The notes: generated from the sequence alone by a model not told the origin. A stretch of DNA of 64,000 bases from Chloroflexota bacterium (GCA_028875655.1 JAPPCX010000112.1:64141-128140), one strand, 5' to 3'. Counted from the stretch's first letter, positions 41,259 through 49,962 are shown. Numbers and translations: made by a program.

Positions 41259-42599
41259 ATGGCTGAAACCATCCAGGAACAGTACATACGGATGAATCCC
41301 CGTTCGCGGGAACTGCAACCCAACTACCAGGCCCGGTTCCCGTCGGGCAGTCCCGGCCACGACGGCTACACGTCGGACCCGTTCCCGGTGGTGATCGCCC
41401 GGGGCAGCGGGCCGCGCAAGTGGGACATCGACGGCAACGAGTACGTGGACTACGGCATGGGGTCGGCGTCGCTGCTGCTGGGGCACGCGCACCCTGAGGT
41501 AGTTGCCGCATTGTCGGGAGCGTTGGACGCCGGGGCGCACTTCGGCGCGCCCACGGAATCCATGCTGGAATGGGGCGAGCGGGTCTGCACGCTGATGCCC
41601 TGCGTGGACAAGGTGCGCTTTGTCGGTTCCGGCGCCGAGGCCACCATGCTGGCGATGCGCGTGGCGCGGGCCTACACCGGCAAGGAGAAGATCATCCGTT
41701 GGGAGTCGCACTACCACGGCTGGCACGACTACGTAATGCCCGGCAACCTGCCGCCCTTTGACGTGCCGGCGTCCATCGGCATACCCCAAGGGACGATTGA
41801 CTCCATCATCGTGCTGCCGACGGATCTAACGGCATTGGAGAACGCGCTGAACAGCGACGACAACATCGCCGGCGTGATTACCGAGGCGTCGGGCGCGTCC
41901 TACGGCACGGTGCCCCTGCCCGACGGGTTCCTGGACGGCGTGCGCCGGCTGACCCGGGAGCATGGCGTGGTGATGATCCTGGACGAAGTGATCACCGGGT
42001 TCCGCTGGGCGCCGGGCGGCGCGCAGGAACGGTTGGGCGTTGACCCCGACATCTGCACCATGGCCAAGATCATCACCGGCGGGCTGCCCGGCGGCGCCGT
42101 GGGCGGGCGCGACGAGTTCATGGCGGTGATGCACCAGACCGGCGACAGTCACCACGACCGCTACGAGCGAGTGCTGCACGGGGGCACGTTCAACGCCAAC
42201 CCCTACGCCGCCGCGTCGGGCAACGCCGCGCTGCGCCTGGTCGCCACCGGCGAGTACAACGCCCAGGCCGACCTGATGGCTCAGCGGTTGCGCGTGGGCC
42301 TGCGCGAGGTGGTGGAACGCCGCGAGGTCAATGCCACGGTGTACGGGGATGCTTCGACCTTCCACCTCTTCTTCGGCGAGCGCAGCATCGACGGCCTGGA
42401 CGCTTCCCGCTTGAAGAACCAGCCCGCGGAAATCCAGCGAACCCTGCGCCAGGCGTTGCAGGTGCGAGGGGTGGACCTGATGTCCCGCACCAGCGGCGTG
42501 CTGTCGGGAACGCACACCGAAGCCGACATCGACTTCACCATCGAGGCGTTTGACGGCGCCATTGCCGCGATGATGGACGAGGGGTTGGTGCAGCACTAG
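41259..42599 (+). CDS. Class III PLP aminotransferase (glutamate-1-semialdehyde aminomutase-like)
   Basis: This 446-residue class III aminotransferase has VIARGSGPRKWDIDGNEYVDYGMG, then the PLP region MILDEVITGFRWAPGG and the Schiff-base Lys270 in MAKIITGGLPGGAVGG. The last is typical of the HemL and glutamate-1-semialdehyde aminomutase subgroup (GGG or GGLPGGA). VRFVGSGAEATMLAMRVAR places a phosphate-binding SGAE. Catabolic HemL-like enzymes often act on other omega-amino acids, and no heme gene is nearby. I choose ATG 41259, 8 nt after AGGAG; the longer frame starts with TTG and no box. A clear hairpin follows the stop. Confidence 0.86.
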   Translation: MAETIQEQYIRMNPRSRELQPNYQARFPSGSPGHDGYTSDPFPVVIARGSGPRKWDIDGNEYVDYGMGSASLLLGHAHPEVVAALSGALDAGAHFGAPTESMLEWGERVCTLMPCVDKVRFVGSGAEATMLAMRVARAYTGKEKIIRWESHYHGWHDYVMPGNLPPFDVPASIGIPQGTIDSIIVLPTDLTALENALNSDDNIAGVITEASGASYGTVPLPDGFLDGVRRLTREHGVVMILDEVITGFRWAPGGAQERLGVDPDICTMAKIITGGLPGGAVGGRDEFMAVMHQTGDSHHDRYERVLHGGTFNANPYAAASGNAALRLVATGEYNAQADLMAQRLRVGLREVVERREVNATVYGDASTFHLFFGERSIDGLDASRLKNQPAEIQRTLRQALQVRGVDLMSRTSGVLSGTHTEADIDFTIEAFDGAIAAMMDEGLVQH

Positions 42600-42634
42600 G
42601 CGCCGGCCCTCCACATAATCCGCACGAATCGGAA

Positions 42635-42662
42635 AGCCCCTCGCGGGAGATAGCGAGGGGCT
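42635..42662 (+). terminator. Strong hairpin after the aminotransferase gene
   Basis: AGCCCCTCGC (42635-42644) and GCGAGGGGCT (42653-42662) pair perfectly over 10 bp with an 8-nt loop. The following ATTCCGTTG is a weak T-rich tract. It also faces the minus-strand broken gene, so it could serve both directions. Confidence 0.72.
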
Positions 42663-42693
42663 ATTCCGTTGCCATCATGATTGGCTCGGGTTG

Positions 42694-43310
42694 TCAAAAC
42701 CGGGTGACGCATCCAGGACAATCGCAGGGGTCGAAAAGTAAGTCCCGATAGTGATGTAATCCGTGGACTATACCGCCCTCGCTGTCGAAAGAGTTAGAAA
42801 TTACGTCAAAGAATTGATCATCTCCTTTTTCGTATTTGCGCCATAAGGCATACGTTACCAAGTCAGCGTATTGGATACCTCGCGTGGCTGTAGAATCAAC
42901 AAAGAAGGGAACATCAACTAAATTCCGAGTAATCCCCCAGCGATGTCCGATAGTCCTGAACTCTGCCGCAAGAGATTGCATTCGGGCGCTCGCGCCTGTT
43001 TGTTTACCGCCACGCCAAAAAGTCGCCACCTATTGGGGGCCAACGATTGGGTCGCTGACAGGCCACCTCGGATAACCCCTCGGCGTTCGGGCGACGGCAT
43101 TCGCCGCCACCAATTGCGCCCAGACAGAATAGCATTGCCGTGCAGCTCCAGTGCGGTTGGTTCGTGATGACCAAGGCCGGATACCAAACGTTCCAGCGCA
43201 TCATGCAACCAGTAAACTTGGCGTTCGAATACCGCTATTCCAGCCAGGACGAAGTGCTTCTCGTCCGGGTTGCTAACGGAGCCTGCGTCATCCAGGTAAA
43301 GCAAATACAC
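42694..43310 (-). pseudogene. Broken DUF3800 gene (frameshift with internal deletion)
   Basis: The N-terminal part (from 43310) begins MYLLYLDDAGSVSNPDEKHF, the usual DUF3800 start. The C-terminal part is in another frame and reads FFVDSTATRGIQYADLVTYA and GGIVHGLHHYRDLLF, the usual DUF3800 end. They are joined in different frames near 42985-43000: the first frame ends at 42918 and the second runs to 42694. The stretch of about 60 residues that normally separates RLFGVAV from EFRTIGHRWG is missing, so the whole (about 205 codons) is shorter than the usual 240-250. That rules out a simple sequencing frameshift as the full explanation. Confidence 0.72.
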
Positions 43311-43437
43311 AATAAAAAGGCAGCCGGGTAAGAGCCATGTCTTAACGGACCGCTGTGGGCAGCCCTCCCAACCGCACCACTATGGTACACCTATCCCATA
43401 CACCCCGTCAATGCCGGCAACATCGACGTACGGTTTC

Positions 43438-45198
43438 TCAATAGCCCACCGCGTAGCCGTCGTAGCGGGGGTCGGCGGCGCCGTGGAGGGCTCCGGTGTC
43501 GGGGTCGATGTACAGGGCCATTTCGCGGCCGGTTACGCCGTCCCAGGCGCCCAGCTCGTGGACGGGGTGGCCCATGCCGCGCAACTGACGTATTGCGGCG
43601 GCATCGAAACGGCTTTCCATGAGCAGGCGGTCTTCAGCGGTGTGGGGGACGGTTGACTCGGTGCCGTCGCCGACGTGCTTCCAGCGGGGCGCTTCCACAG
43701 CCTCCTGTACCGTCATGCCGTAGTCAACGAGGTTGGTGATGACCTGCATATTGCTCTGCACCTGGCAGTCGGCCCCCGGCGTGCCCAGGACGTAGGTGAG
43801 ACGCCGGCCGCCGGTCCCGTTGCTGCTGCCGTTAGCAGCGGATGTGCCGCGTCGGAACACCATGACCGGGTTCATGGTATGGCGCACACGCTTGCCGGGC
43901 TGAAGGCAATCCACGTGGTCGGACTCCAGGTGCCAGTAGGTCATGCGGTTGTTGAGCAGGATGCCGGTGTTGCCGGCGACCAGGGAGGATCCCCAGCCGC
44001 TCTGGATGCTCTGGAGCAGGCAGACGGCGTTGCCGGCCCGGTCGGCGACGACAAAGCAGGTGGTGTCCTCTTCCTCGCTGCGGGGGCCGCGGCGGCCGGC
44101 TCCGGCGGGCGTGGCCGCGTGACGCTCTGGCTGGAAACGCCAGGGATCGCCGGCCTCCATGCGAGCCGATGCCACGTGCCGGTCGATGATCCCGGCACGC
44201 TCGCGCGCGTACTCTTCCGACAACATTCCGGCAATGGGCACGTCGATGTAGTCGGGGTCGGCGACGTAGGCTTCCCGGTCGGCGAATGCCATCTTCTTGG
44301 CCTCCACCATCAGGTGTATCGACTCGGGCGAGCCGAACCCAAAGGCAGCCATATCGTACTGTCGGATAATGTTGAGTTCCTGCAGCAGGATGTGTCCGCT
44401 GGAGTTGGGCGGCGCTTCGTAAACGGTGTAGTCGCCGTAGTCGGTGGAGATGGGATCCTGCCAGCGTGCGGAGCAGTCGTTGAGGTCAGCCATGGTCAAC
44501 AGGCCGCCCTGCTCCTCGCTGAACCGTACGATGGCCTCGCCGATGCTGCCCCGGTAGAAGGCGTCCCGGCCCTGCTGGGCGATGGTGGTGAGGGTGCGCG
44601 CGAGGTCGTTCTGGCGCAGGATGTCGCCCGGCTGCAGCGGCGCGCCGGTATCGCTGCGGGTGAAGATGGCGCGGCTGGTGGGAAACTCGCAGAGCAGCGC
44701 ATCGCCGGCGATGGCGCCGGCCAGGTAGTGCGTTACGGGGAACCCGTCATCGGCCAGGGCGATGGCCGGAGCCAGCACTTCACTGAGAGGCAGTGAACCG
44801 TAGGCCTCGTGAGTGTCCAGCCAGGCGTTGAGCAGGCCGGGCACGGAGACGCTGAGGATGCCTTTCATGGGAATGCCTTCACGGTAGCGTTCCAGCGTGG
44901 CAGCATAGGGCGCGGCGCCGGTGCCGTTGCATACGCGCAGGCTGTCGTGACCGGTAATTGGGTCCTGGGCGCGGTAAGTCATGATGAAGCCATCGCCTCC
45001 GATGCCTGACATCAGTGGTTCGACGACGCCCAGAGCGGCAGCGGTGGCGATGGCGGCGTCGAAGGCGTTGCCGCCCTTTTGCAGGATGCTCACGCCGGCT
45101 TGAGCGGCCAACGGGTGGCCGGCGCAGACCATGCCGTTGCGCCCCATGACGACGGGACGGTGCGCGGTAAAACCAATGCCGTGCGGTGTGTTGGACAT
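43438..45198 (-). CDS. ggt: Gamma-glutamyltransferase family protein
   Basis: This 586-residue protein fits gamma-glutamyltranspeptidase, an N-terminal-nucleophile hydrolase cleaved into two chains. The cleavage is expected before Thr379 in EEEDTTCFVVADRAGNAV, which would be the catalytic Thr of the small chain. LLNNRMTYWH, RRLTYVLGTPGADCQVQSNMQ and NPVMVFRRG match family regions of substrate binding. It lacks an obvious N-terminal signal peptide, so it may be cytoplasmic, as in several bacterial homologues acting on other gamma-glutamyl or acyl compounds. A short intergenic gap separates it from the pentapeptide gene upstream. Confidence 0.88.
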   Translation of the reverse strand: MSNTPHGIGFTAHRPVVMGRNGMVCAGHPLAAQAGVSILQKGGNAFDAAIATAAALGVVEPLMSGIGGDGFIMTYRAQDPITGHDSLRVCNGTGAAPYAATLERYREGIPMKGILSVSVPGLLNAWLDTHEAYGSLPLSEVLAPAIALADDGFPVTHYLAGAIAGDALLCEFPTSRAIFTRSDTGAPLQPGDILRQNDLARTLTTIAQQGRDAFYRGSIGEAIVRFSEEQGGLLTMADLNDCSARWQDPISTDYGDYTVYEAPPNSSGHILLQELNIIRQYDMAAFGFGSPESIHLMVEAKKMAFADREAYVADPDYIDVPIAGMLSEEYARERAGIIDRHVASARMEAGDPWRFQPERHAATPAGAGRRGPRSEEEDTTCFVVADRAGNAVCLLQSIQSGWGSSLVAGNTGILLNNRMTYWHLESDHVDCLQPGKRVRHTMNPVMVFRRGTSAANGSSNGTGGRRLTYVLGTPGADCQVQSNMQVITNLVDYGMTVQEAVEAPRWKHVGDGTESTVPHTAEDRLLMESRFDAAAIRQLRGMGHPVHELGAWDGVTGREMALYIDPDTGALHGAADPRYDGYAVGY

Positions 45199-45255
45199 GA
45201 CGGGGACTCCTTGATGACCGCGTCGCCGGATCCGGCAGCGCAGTAGTCTGACGCG

Positions 45256-46077
45256 CTACTGAACCGGACCTGAGCTGACTACGGGGCCCGTGGAGGCTAG
45301 AATTTCGGACGCCACCCCGCTGTTCGTTAAAAACGCAACCTGTTCCTCGGTGAACTGGCCGCCGGCGCTTTGCCGGGTGGTATGCAGGGTGTCGGTGCCG
45401 ATGCTCAACTGGGAAGGAGGATTATGGACGACCGCCCCCAGGTTGAGCGCGCCGCAAAGATCAATGGCGGCCAGGATCGTGTCGTACATCACGGCCTGAT
45501 CGAAGTTGGTGGTGTCCAGGGTGGCCAGGTTGAAATTGGTGTGGGACAGATTGGCCCTGGCAAAATTGGCTTCGGACAGCAGGGTGCGATAAAAGGTGGC
45601 GTTGGACAGGTTGGCGGATTCGAGGTCGGCCCAGGTCAGGGCAGCCTCTGAGAAGTCGGTGTAGTAGCAGTAGGTTTCCCGGAGAATGGCCCAGCTCAAG
45701 TTGGCGTTGCGCAGGTTGACCTGGTTCAAATCGGCGCGCTGCAGGTTGGCTCCCTGAAGATTTGCCCGCGTAAGGTTGCTCTGGCCCAGTTGCGCGCCTT
45801 GTAGGCTGGCGCCGCGCAGGTCGGCGTCCTGGAAGTTGCTCCCGACCAAGTTGCAGAAATGCAGGTCAGCGCCCCGCAGGTCGGCGCCGCTGAAGTCGGA
45901 TCCGGCGAAGTCCAGTTCCCCCAGGTCTGCCCAGGGCAACCTGGCCTGTTGCAGTTGGGAGTTTTGGAAGGCCATCCCCGCGCCGTCCCTGGTGGCCCGT
46001 GATTCATTCCAGGCGACCACGTCGGCGCACAACAGGTCCAAGCGACGTCGGGTCGTGAGTTTACGCCAAAAGTCCAT
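45256..46077 (-). CDS. Pentapeptide-repeat protein
   Basis: This 273-residue protein carries about 25 pentapeptides of the A(D/N)LxX type in two blocks (LDFAGSDFSGADLRGADLHF and later NLTRANLQGANLQRADLNQVN). They should form a right-handed quadrilateral beta-helix. The repeats run from about residue 45 to 205. The last 60 residues (TILAAIDLCGALNLGAVVHN) lie outside the helix and are of unknown fold. AGGAG 8 nt before the ATG at 46077 sets the start. Some such proteins protect gyrase, but most have unknown partners, and nothing here suggests one. Confidence 0.88.
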   Translation of the reverse strand: MDFWRKLTTRRRLDLLCADVVAWNESRATRDGAGMAFQNSQLQQARLPWADLGELDFAGSDFSGADLRGADLHFCNLVGSNFQDADLRGASLQGAQLGQSNLTRANLQGANLQRADLNQVNLRNANLSWAILRETYCYYTDFSEAALTWADLESANLSNATFYRTLLSEANFARANLSHTNFNLATLDTTNFDQAVMYDTILAAIDLCGALNLGAVVHNPPSQLSIGTDTLHTTRQSAGGQFTEEQVAFLTNSGVASEILASTGPVVSSGPVQ

Positions 46078-46189
46078 GACCGCACTCCTGAACAGAGATT
46101 CGTACAATTATGGTTATTCTACACTGGTTCACTCCAAAGGCGGCGCGAACCAATGAAAGCGGGTTAGCGCGAAATTACGGCTGGCCGGC

Positions 46190-46229
46190 GCCGGAAAACG
46201 AAACGGGGGCGAAAGTGATTCCGCCCCCG
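46190..46229 (-). terminator. Intrinsic terminator after the A-type Fe-S gene
   Basis: On the minus strand CGGGGGCG (46229-46222) and CGCCCCCG (46211-46204) pair perfectly over 8 bp with a 10-nt loop, followed by TTTCGTTTT. It lies 20 nt after the stop of the HesB-like gene. Confidence 0.8.
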
Positions 46230-46249
46230 CCAAACCGTATTATCGTCGC

Positions 46250-46621
46250 TTAGTGTCCGCCGCAGCCGCAACCACCACTACCGCAGCCACATCCGCCCCC
46301 GCCACAACCGCAGCCACCGCCACCACAACCGCCCCCGGCGTACATGGGGTTGTTGATGACGAAGCCGACGCGGCCGCCGAACTCTTCGACGTAGTCAATG
46401 GTGGCCTCTTCGAGGAAAGGAGCGCTGTCGGAGTCGAGGAGGAACTCCACGCCGTCCATCCTGAGCACCGTGTCATCCGGCTGGTGTTCTTTTTCCATGG
46501 TGAGCATGTACTGCAGGCCCGGTCCGGCGGGCATTGCTACGACGCGGAGCGCGGAATCGGCTTCGTTTTCGCCGTCCATGACTTCCTTCAGTTTTTCGAT
46601 GGCCAGAGGGGTGACGTTCAT
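46250..46621 (-). CDS. HesB/IscA-like A-type protein with Cys/Gly-rich tail
   Basis: The first 95 of 123 residues fit the A-type Fe-S carrier fold: VTPLAIEKLKEVMDG, LRVVAMPAGPGLQYMLTM and VEFLLDSDSAPFLEEATIDYV. The usual first Cys (in GGCxGxxY) is Pro34 here (AGPGLQY). The C-terminal Cys-x-Cys is replaced by a long tail of GGGC and GCGC units with seven cysteines and a final His (95-123). So the canonical three-Cys cluster site is not present as such, but the tail may bind Fe-S, Zn or Cu. A candidate palindromic operator lies 60 nt upstream. The terminator follows directly, so it is a single-gene unit. Confidence 0.82.
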   Translation of the reverse strand: MNVTPLAIEKLKEVMDGENEADSALRVVAMPAGPGLQYMLTMEKEHQPDDTVLRMDGVEFLLDSDSAPFLEEATIDYVEEFGGRVGFVINNPMYAGGGCGGGGCGCGGGGCGCGSGGCGCGGH

Positions 46622-46681
46622 CGTAGTCGCTCCTGATGATGTTTGGTGCCGGGGAAAACGGTCCCGGCTCGCAAGTCAGTG

Positions 46682-46712
46682 GTTACGCAAGCGTAACATG
46701 CAGAGGTTACGC
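46682..46712. promoter_or_regulatory. Candidate operator: GTTACGC palindrome plus half-site
   Basis: GTTACGC-AA-GCGTAAC (46682-46697) is a palindrome with 7-bp arms, followed by another GTTACGC half-site (46706-46712). It lies 60-90 nt upstream of the HesB-like start and before the ion-channel stop. The spacing suits a dimeric regulator. I know of no matching factor. Confidence 0.4.
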
Positions 46713-46729
46713 CGTCAATCAAATCCACA

Positions 46730-47593
46730 CTAGGCCATGGGCCAACGGGAACGGCGACGCTGGCGGGCGTACATGACCCGGCAGGTGCTCAATTCCATCT
46801 GGCCGGCGGTGGCTCTCGCCTGCTGGTACGCCTCCATGAAGTTGGAGGTAAGGATGCCGGCGGGGAGCGCGAACAGACCGATGCCCAGCAGCGCGATGAA
46901 GCCGGCGATTACCCTTCCCGCCAACGTTCCCGGCACCACTTCCAGGGAGGGCAGCGTAGTAAGGATGACCACCGATGCCCACAGGGATTCGCCAATGCTG
47001 CCGAACTGCTCGTGGTTGCCGCCGGGCAGGCGTGTTTCGGCGGCGTGCATCAGGTAGCCCGCCGCCAGCCAGAAGACTCCAAGGGTCACCAGCACACTCA
47101 CCAACTGGGTCGCAGAACGGAGCATGACCCGTCCCATGACGCGCATGGCCGGGAAACGCCGGCCGGTCATAATCAGGCGGGAGATCAGTCGGAATATCGG
47201 TAGGATCTCAACCTCGCCGAATATGATCATGACGACCAGCGTGGGCCAGATGGCGATGAAGTCAATGACGGCCGCGGCGTTGGTGGTGGCGTACTTCAGC
47301 CTGGCTCTCCAACCGCCCCGGCTGTAGTCCCGATGCCAGACGATGCACCAGAGCCGAATCAGGTACTCCAGGGCGAACACGCCGATGAATAAGAACTCCA
47401 GCCGGTCGTTGCCGATGGCCAGGTTAACCGCGCTGATCAACACCAGTCCGAAGATGGTGAAGTCCACCACCCGGGCCGGGCCGCCGTTGTCGGACTCCAG
47501 CACGTGAAACACGGCGTGCTGGAGACGCACGTAGGCATTCCGATCCGGCAGCCGGCACTTCAGCAGGCTGAAATTGTCCGAAATTGCCGCCAT
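46730..47593 (-). CDS. Voltage-gated cation channel-like protein with altered selectivity filter
   Basis: This 287-residue protein resembles single-subunit 6-TM voltage-gated channels. S1-S4 segments include FIGVFALEYLIRLWCIVWHRDY and EILPIFRLISRLIMTGRRFP, which carries Arg at about 3-residue steps like S4. The pore helix ESLWASVVILTT (about 201-213) leads to TTLPSLEVVPGTLAGR, where K+ channels have TTVGYGDVVPVTLAGR. So the filter TVGYGD is TLPSLE here. The surrounding helix and the S6 GFIALLGIGLFALPAGIL are well kept. It may be a channel of different selectivity or a non-conducting sensor. It is followed by the HesB-like gene, but the two do not seem related. Confidence 0.78.
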   Translation of the reverse strand: MAAISDNFSLLKCRLPDRNAYVRLQHAVFHVLESDNGGPARVVDFTIFGLVLISAVNLAIGNDRLEFLFIGVFALEYLIRLWCIVWHRDYSRGGWRARLKYATTNAAAVIDFIAIWPTLVVMIIFGEVEILPIFRLISRLIMTGRRFPAMRVMGRVMLRSATQLVSVLVTLGVFWLAAGYLMHAAETRLPGGNHEQFGSIGESLWASVVILTTLPSLEVVPGTLAGRVIAGFIALLGIGLFALPAGILTSNFMEAYQQARATAGQMELSTCRVMYARQRRRSRWPMA

Positions 47594-47610
47594 GGTTGCT
47601 AGTACGGTGG

Positions 47611-48357
47611 TTACATGGCGGTGCGGCCACCGTCGATGACGAGCTCACTGCCGGTCATAAAGGACGCTTCGTCAGATGCCAGAAACAGGACGCCGTAGGC
47701 AATGTCCTCGGGCTGGCCCAGCCGGCCGATGGGGGTGCGGTTGAGGCGATCCTCGCGGCCGCCGGCGGCCAGGAGGTCGGCGGTCATGTCGGTTTCGATG
47801 GTGCCGGGATGGACGCTGTTGCAACGTATGCCGTCGGCAGCGTGCTGGATGGCGGTCGATTTGGTGAACAGGCGCACCGCGCCCTTGGATGCGGTGTAGG
47901 CGGAGGAGATGTGGTTGCCAACGAGGCCGGCCACGCTGGAGATGTTGACGATGGAGCCGCCGCCGTTGCGGCGCATTTCGGGGATGGCGGCCTTGGTGCC
48001 CAGGAACACGCCCTTGGCATTGACCGACATGGTGACGTCCCAGTTTTCGTTGGTGGTGTTCTCGACGGTTTCAGGCATATAGACGCCGGCGTTATTGACC
48101 AGGATGTCCAGCTTGCCGAAACGTTGAACGGCGGCGGCGATGCCGTCCTTCCAGGACTGTTCATCGGTCACGTCCAGATGGACGTAGAGACACTCGCCGC
48201 CCAACTCGTTGATCTCCGCCTCAACCTGCCGGCCCAGGTCATCTCGCAGGTCGCCGATGACGACCTTGCAGCCCTCACGGGAGAACATCCTGGCCTCGGT
48301 GGCGCCCATACCGCGAGCGCCGCCGCTGATGAAAGCGACTTTGTTTTCCAGACGCAT
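47611..48357 (-). CDS. Short-chain dehydrogenase/reductase (SDR) 1
   Basis: This 248-residue classical SDR has the NAD(P)-binding SGGARGMG near residues 11-18, NNAGVY (about 88) and the catalytic Ser in NISSVAG with YTASKGAVR (Tyr-x-x-x-Lys). Asp in VVIGDLRDDLG suggests NAD preference. The end SELVIDGGRTAM is usual. It follows SDR 2 by about 97 nt and shares much of its sequence, so a tandem duplication is likely. The specific substrate is unknown. Upstream codons to 48441 have no ribosome site; GAGGT precedes 48357 loosely. Confidence 0.87.
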   Translation of the reverse strand: MRLENKVAFISGGARGMGATEARMFSREGCKVVIGDLRDDLGRQVEAEINELGGECLYVHLDVTDEQSWKDGIAAAVQRFGKLDILVNNAGVYMPETVENTTNENWDVTMSVNAKGVFLGTKAAIPEMRRNGGGSIVNISSVAGLVGNHISSAYTASKGAVRLFTKSTAIQHAADGIRCNSVHPGTIETDMTADLLAAGGREDRLNRTPIGRLGQPEDIAYGVLFLASDEASFMTGSELVIDGGRTAM

Positions 48358-48454
48358 ATTGTAAGTACCTCGTTTTCTGCGGGTTCGCTTGGATATTATA
48401 AGCGACGCCGGCGAGTTGCCGCGCTTTGCTCGCGACGACACTTACCCGGGGCGG

Positions 48455-49207
48455 TTACTGAGCGAACAGGCCGCCATCGATGACAAGTTCGCTGCCGGTC
48501 ATGAAGGAGGACTCGTCGGAGGCTAGGAACAGCACGCCCCAGGCCACGTCCTCGGCCTGGCCGACGCGCCCGATGGGAGTGCGATCCAGGGACGCCTGGC
48601 GGGATGCGTCGTCGCGGAGCAGGGTGGGCGTGGTCATGGGCGTTTCGATGATGCCGGGGTGGACGGAGTTGCAGCGGATGCCTTCGGCGGCGTACTGGAT
48701 GGCGGTGGACTTGGTGAACAGGCGCACCGCGCCCTTGGTGGCTCCGTAAGCGGGCGCGCGCCAACTGCCGATGAGTCCGGCGACGCTGGAGATGTTGATG
48801 ATGGAGCCACCGCCGGCCTTGCGCATTTCGGGGATGGCGGCCCTGGCGCCCAGGAACACGCCCTTGGCATTGATGTCGAAGATGTTGTCCCACAGCTCTT
48901 CGCTGGTGTCCTCGATGCCCACCTGCCGGTAGATGCCGGCGTTGTTCACCAGGATGTCCAGTTTGCCGAATTGCTGTACAGCGGTGTTGACGGCGGAGTT
49001 CCAGTCATCCTCGCTGGTGACGTCCAGGCGGACGAAGACGCATTCGCCGCCGGTTTCGTTGATTTCGGCCTCCAGTTGCCGGCCTTCATCCTCCAGCACG
49101 TCGGCGATGACAACTTTGCAGCCTTCGCGGGCGAACAGGCGGGCTTCGGCAGCGCCCTGGCCACGGGAACCGCCGCTAATCAGGGCAACCTTGTTTTCCA
49201 AACGCAT
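48455..49207 (-). CDS. Short-chain dehydrogenase/reductase (SDR) 2
   Basis: This 250-residue classical SDR shows SGGSRGQG (about 11-18), NNAGIY (about 88), catalytic Ser in NISSVAGL and Tyr-Lys in YGATKGAVR. Its C-terminal region, SGSELVIDGGLFAQ-like, is close to SDR 1 and to the SDR at 56445. All three share MRLENKV/MGRLDGKV, IRCNSVHPG and ASDE(A/S)SF(M/V)TG, so they are recent paralogues. It precedes SDR 1 on the minus strand. Such clusters are common in catabolic Chloroflexota genomes; the alcohol or ketone substrate is unknown. Confidence 0.87.
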   Translation of the reverse strand: MRLENKVALISGGSRGQGAAEARLFAREGCKVVIADVLEDEGRQLEAEINETGGECVFVRLDVTSEDDWNSAVNTAVQQFGKLDILVNNAGIYRQVGIEDTSEELWDNIFDINAKGVFLGARAAIPEMRKAGGGSIINISSVAGLIGSWRAPAYGATKGAVRLFTKSTAIQYAAEGIRCNSVHPGIIETPMTTPTLLRDDASRQASLDRTPIGRVGQAEDVAWGVLFLASDESSFMTGSELVIDGGLFAQ

Positions 49208-49341
49208 AGAAATACCTCCAATATGGCTGGCGGCCAGCCATCGGGGCCGAGCACAATAAGGAATCGCACGGGTCGATACGATTGTAGTCGGGCGCTGTGG
49301 GCAGTCAAGCGCGAGGAGATTTCGCTACGCGACAGGCCCGG

Positions 49342-49698
49342 TCAGCGTTCGCCCGACTCCGGGACTTTTCTGCTCCTCCGCTCGCAAAGCAGCGCGGTCA
49401 CGATGCAGCCGCACACAGCCACCAGCGCAAGCACAATAGCGATGATCTCAATGTCGCCATCGGTGGCCCAAGCGGAAATTAAGGTGCTCACCCAAGCACT
49501 TCCTGTGGTTCCTAACCCGGCATACAACCCAACGTTCCAGCCAGCCCCAACACCGAGCCGAGGCATAAGGCCGCCGCAAATAGCTCCAGTTACGATGCAG
49601 CCTATAAATGGGGCGATGAAATTGCCGATGAGAAGCGTGTAGATGGCCACCCCAAGGTCATCGAAACTGCCCCCGGAGCCAATTATTTGCATCAGCAT
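49342..49698 (-). CDS. Small membrane protein (118 aa)
   Basis: I do not recognise this 118-residue protein. It has three or four hydrophobic segments: VAIYTLLIGNFIAPFIGCIVT, GGLMPRLGVGAGWNVGLYAG and IIAIVLALVAVCGCIVTALL, with a basic tail (CERRSRK) inside by the positive-inside rule. Cys residues flank the membrane segments. It is Gly-rich, reminiscent of small GlsB-type membrane proteins but not clearly one. It lies alone between SDR 2 and the single-TM protein. Local GC looks lower than the SDR genes. Confidence 0.55.
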   Translation of the reverse strand: MLMQIIGSGGSFDDLGVAIYTLLIGNFIAPFIGCIVTGAICGGLMPRLGVGAGWNVGLYAGLGTTGSAWVSTLISAWATDGDIEIIAIVLALVAVCGCIVTALLCERRSRKVPESGER

Positions 49699-49962
49699 TA
49701 AGTACCGTCCTGCGTGTACAATGAGCCACCCAGGCGGCGCAATAGTAGCACATGTCTCAGGCCGCCGATTTGGAACGAGCCCACGCCCGCCAACTCCTCG
49801 GTAGGCGCGGGGTGGGAAAATTACTCGCTGCTTTTCCTACGACGTAGGAAGCGGAGGAGCGTCACCGCCGTCGGTACCGCTGGCGCCTCCATCTCCGGAC
49901 GAGACCGGCGCGGCCAAGACGAAATTCGTACTGCCACCTCGAACAGATTGTGTCGAGCCGCG

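Noticed and set aside
39422-41323. 633-aa open frame on the minus strand
   Set aside because: It is antisense to the fused esterase, lacks a ribosome site and domain signal, and shows the usual composition of a shadow frame.
42694-43310. Programmed frameshift in DUF3800
   Set aside because: No slippery sequence is evident and the middle of the domain is deleted, so decay is the simpler explanation.
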